DNA of 64,000 bases from Entamoeba histolytica HM-1:IMSS (Eukaryota > Evosea > Mastigamoebida > Endamoebidae). Every line of letters starts with the position of its first letter. The first letter of the stretch is position 1. The DNA lies in the NCBI RefSeq assembly GCF_000208925.1, contig NW_001914899.1, positions 8,829 through 72,828 on the forward strand, written 5' to 3'. Below, one piece after another: positions 61,610 through 64,000 of this stretch. Both the position numbers and the translations under genes were made by a program. The notes under the pieces are model-generated. The model made no database searches. It was not told the DNA's origin and saw only the letters and a program-made list of their open reading frames with translations.

Positions 61610-61969
61610 ATGAAAAGAAATACTGCTACATTATTACCTGCTGCTCGAGTTAAACGTATTATGCAAGAAGATGAAGATGTTGGAAAAATGTCAGGGAATG
61701 TACCGATGGTTATTGCCCGTGCAACTGAATTGTTTTTAGTAGATCTTATTAAAAAAACAAATACTGTTGCGGAAGAAAAGAAGTCGAAAAGTGTTAATTT
61801 ATCACACTTACATGAGTGTGTAAAAAATACTCCTGTTTTTGATTTTTTAATAGAATTGATTGAGGCTAAAATGGCTGAAAATCCACCAGAAGAACGTAAA
61901 CGTTCAAAAAAAGATTCAGGTGATGAGGGGATTACCTCATCAAAGAAACGAAAACTGGAAGAAGATTAA
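61610..61969 (+). CDS. DRAP1: Negative cofactor 2 alpha (DRAP1), histone-fold transcription repressor
   Basis: The 119-residue protein has an H2A-like histone fold (about residues 8-92) of the NC2-alpha type: LLPAARVKRIMQEDEDVGKMS parallels [20 protein letters not shown], followed by VPMVIARATELFLVDLIKK and FDFLIELI. NC2-alpha pairs with NC2-beta and binds TBP on DNA to block or tune TFIIA/TFIIB entry. The tail carries a nuclear-signal-like KKRK. The length is shorter than the human protein, which has a long extra C terminus. Together with TAF12 it shows that standard RNA polymerase II control is kept in this organism. Confidence 0.93.
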   Translation: MKRNTATLLPAARVKRIMQEDEDVGKMSGNVPMVIARATELFLVDLIKKTNTVAEEKKSKSVNLSHLHECVKNTPVFDFLIELIEAKMAENPPEERKRSKKDSGDEGITSSKKRKLEED

Positions 61970-62948
61970 TAAAGTCTACAAATTAAAATTTAATGTATTT
62001 TTCTTCGTATTTTGTTTTTATTTTATTCTTAAAAATTGTGATGATAATTCTTATTTTCTGTTAATTTCTTTAATGAAATGATATTTAATAAAAATTTGAA
62101 TAAGTCAATTCTGTGGGTATAGAACAAAAGTAATATGATTCAAACAATTATTTAACTATAATAGAAAATAACTCATTTTTGTTTTGTCATTACCAAGTGA
62201 AATTTACTCACTTCAATGAATATTAATATAAATTATTATAAACATTTCAATGAATATAAAACAAATGATTAACAAAATAAAGATATTGTTGAACCAAATT
62301 ATGTAATCCTATAACTACTCATTAAATACTTCAAATAAAAATATATTAACAACAAGAATTTTATATCAATGAGAAGAAAAATTCTTTCTAGTATCAAATT
62401 ATCATTCTGAAAATCAAGTTACCAAGGAAAAATAGTCATGTTTACCCAAAGAAGGATTAATTCAGAGAATTGTTATTTGTTTTTGAATAGAAAAAGTAAA
62501 AAAAAAAAACATAAATGAAACAAATGTTATTTATTTGTTGTAAGTTGAGAGTAATGAAATTAATTTTAATTGAAAAATTACATTCAGTGTATAGAAAGTA
62601 TTTTTGTTGTATTGAATATCAATATACTTTTAAGACTCTTTCATTTAATAATGTCTAGGCTATTCTCTTCAATAAATAATACATTACCTAAGACATCTTT
62701 AAGACATTACTTATATAAGTATTAAGCAACTTATTTCATTAAACAAAGTATTTCAGATAAACCCACTTATGATATGATTAACAAAGTCTATTTCCTTAAT
62801 AATACAAAACTCTTGTTTCTGATAATTAGAGTAACTAACAAATTATATTTGTAATAATAATAGTTTTTTTTCTTTGTATAAAGGCAAATGATTAAAAAGA
62901 ATTAATTTATGTAAAAAGAAACTACAAGATTTATATATTAGTAAATGT
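61970..62948. other. Intergenic, about 1 kb, no gene seen
   Basis: A/T-rich spacer between the convergent NC2-alpha and deoxynucleoside kinase genes. No credible frame, tRNA or repeat is seen. Confidence 0.6.
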
Positions 62949-63593
62949 TTAATATTTGGCAAAAAGAATTTGATATTCATCATTAACACTAATCATATAA
63001 TTAATGTCATAATCTTTTTCTTCAGGCCGCCCCCGAGTTTCAATATTTCTTTTTTGTTGAAGAGGATCACTGCAATAGAGGAAGAAAATACAACTTTGCT
63101 TCCTTTTCAAAGCAATAGAAACTTGACCCTTTACTAATTCAAAAACACCTTGAATAGAATATTTACAACTATCAACTCTAGTAAAATGACAATCATCAAA
63201 TCGAGGAATGTTATATAAGTCATATAACTTTTCTACTCGGGCTTTTAAATCCTCAAATTCAAACTCACTTATCTTACCATTTCTATAAGATGCAGCTGCA
63301 AAAATGTTAATAGAATCTGCTGGACTTCTCTCCATAATTACATATTTTTTATTTTGTGCCTGTTCCATTTGTTGTCTATAACAATCTATAATACTTAATT
63401 GAAATTCATACACTGATCCATTACCTTTGAGTGTATCTTCTAATTGTTTTTTAGCTTCAACTGGTTTATAGTCAACATATTCCTTTACAAATATACTTTC
63501 TCCTTTTGGTAAACTTCTTTTTAATCTTCTAATTAAAGTAGACTTTCCAACTCCAACACCTCCAGTGGCAATGATAAATTGTTGGTATTTCAT
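62949..63593 (-). CDS. Deoxynucleoside kinase
   Basis: The 214-residue enzyme belongs to the dNK/dGK/TK2 family, which phosphorylates deoxynucleosides to monophosphates for salvage. The P-loop is GGVGVGKST (11-19), the active-site Glu region is KEYVDYKP, the substrate-site ERS lies at 88-90 (MERSPADS), and the LID is RGRPEE (187-192). Length is normal. Entamoeba is reported to lack ribonucleotide reductase and de novo thymidylate synthesis, so DNA precursors must come from salvage and this enzyme would be central. The base specificity is not clear from sequence. A viral or bacterial origin is possible, but nothing here shows it. Confidence 0.9.
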   Translation of the reverse strand: MKYQQFIIATGGVGVGKSTLIRRLKRSLPKGESIFVKEYVDYKPVEAKKQLEDTLKGNGSVYEFQLSIIDCYRQQMEQAQNKKYVIMERSPADSINIFAAASYRNGKISEFEFEDLKARVEKLYDLYNIPRFDDCHFTRVDSCKYSIQGVFELVKGQVSIALKRKQSCIFFLYCSDPLQQKRNIETRGRPEEKDYDINYMISVNDEYQILFAKY

Positions 63594-63843
63594 AATACCG
63601 TTATTTGATGTATCTTAATCCAGTTTCTTCTTTAAATATCTCCTTCGTTTCTTTTTTTTTTGGGTTAAAGTTAATAAACCTTAATTTTCCTTTATTTTTT
63701 CTTTATTTTTAGAACAAAAACGAGGGCATCATATTTTTTACTTCTTTTTTATAACCAATTTAGGAGAAAAGGATGAAAAAAGTATCGTTTTGTTTCGTTA
63801 CTAAGAAAATGAAATATAAAACATAATTAAAAATCAAAGAAAA

Positions 63844-64000
63844 TTAGTTGATAGAACTGAGATTTCCCTTTAAGTCGCTCAAGGCTTTATTCAAAATGTC
63901 ATTAAAGTGAGACTCATTCACTCCATCTTCAATTAGTTTAAATTTTTCTAATACTAATTGTTTTTGTTGTTCTGTTTTTTGAGAATTAAATAAAGCAGTT
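63844..64000 (-). CDS. 3' end of a minus-strand gene, cut by the window edge
   Basis: A gene-like frame enters at 64000 and ends at the TAA at 63846-63844; 52 codons are visible. The residues are polar and helical (KTEQQKQLVLEKF, FNDILNKALSDLKG), probably a coiled-coil or helical-bundle end. The family cannot be told. It lies on the same strand as the deoxynucleoside kinase, about 250 bases upstream of it. Confidence 0.65.
   Translation of the reverse strand, partial: TALFNSQKTEQQKQLVLEKFKLIEDGVNESHFNDILNKALSDLKGNLSSIN

Overview
This is nuclear DNA from an AT-rich, gene-dense protist, almost certainly an Entamoeba of the histolytica / nuttalli / dispar group. The evidence is an 885-residue glycolytic pyruvate phosphate dikinase (PPDK), a cysteine-rich transmembrane kinase of the TMK type, a plant-type 3-ketoacyl-CoA synthase, and tiny introns (43-106 nt) that nearly all open with GTTTG and close with TAG. 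Short upstream regions carry TATTTAAA-like boxes and GAAC elements 25-40 bases before the start codon. One 100-base run of N marks an assembly gap inside the TMK gene. Species cannot be fixed from this window alone.

Layout. 1-8.1 kb: ketoacyl-CoA synthase, APC10 (a cyclosome subunit, two exons), a small hypothetical gene, a PH-domain protein, and a head-to-head pair made of a one-domain nucleoplasmin-like protein and CKS1; each of the pair has an intron. 8.2-15.1 kb: an ITFG1-like FG-GAP membrane protein, a broken Ras-family gene, a three-exon ubiquitin protease, a beta-grasp-like hypothetical protein and an odd small GTPase. 15-26 kb: a looser region with long T-rich intergenic tracts, holding a divergent P4-ATPase, a PABPN1-like RNA-binding protein and a lysine/glutamate-rich surface protein with a probable GPI signal. 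25.8-39.4 kb: TAF12, a tail-anchored protein, a TBC-like protein, an uncertain gene with a frame break, a GH92 mannosidase, PPDK, SDA1, a tiny coiled-coil protein and an isolated intron-bearing tRNA-Ile(UAU). 39.7-64 kb: a hypothetical two-exon gene, a six-repeat gelsolin-like protein, a 2.2 kb gene desert with a possible histone H4 relic, the TMK, a Cdc7/Cdc15/MAP3K-epsilon type kinase with a seven-fold DWxxDF array, URB1, NC2-alpha, a deoxynucleoside kinase and the end of a further gene.

There are no operons; neighbours are mostly unrelated, as expected in a eukaryote. Loose functional threads are cell cycle (APC10, CKS1, the SIN/MEN-like kinase), 60S ribosome biogenesis (SDA1, URB1), RNA polymerase II control through histone-fold proteins (TAF12, NC2-alpha), membrane traffic and signalling (PH, TBC-like, small GTPases, TMK), and anaerobic or salvage metabolism (PPDK, deoxynucleoside kinase).

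I found no clear new multi-gene system. The observations most worth following are the P4-ATPase with changed catalytic motifs, the DWxxDF and KRKxL repeats in the Cdc15-like kinase, the intron-split genes (CKS1, NPL, APC10 and others) that a single-frame scan breaks or misses, the K/E-rich surface protein, and several decayed or frame-broken genes.
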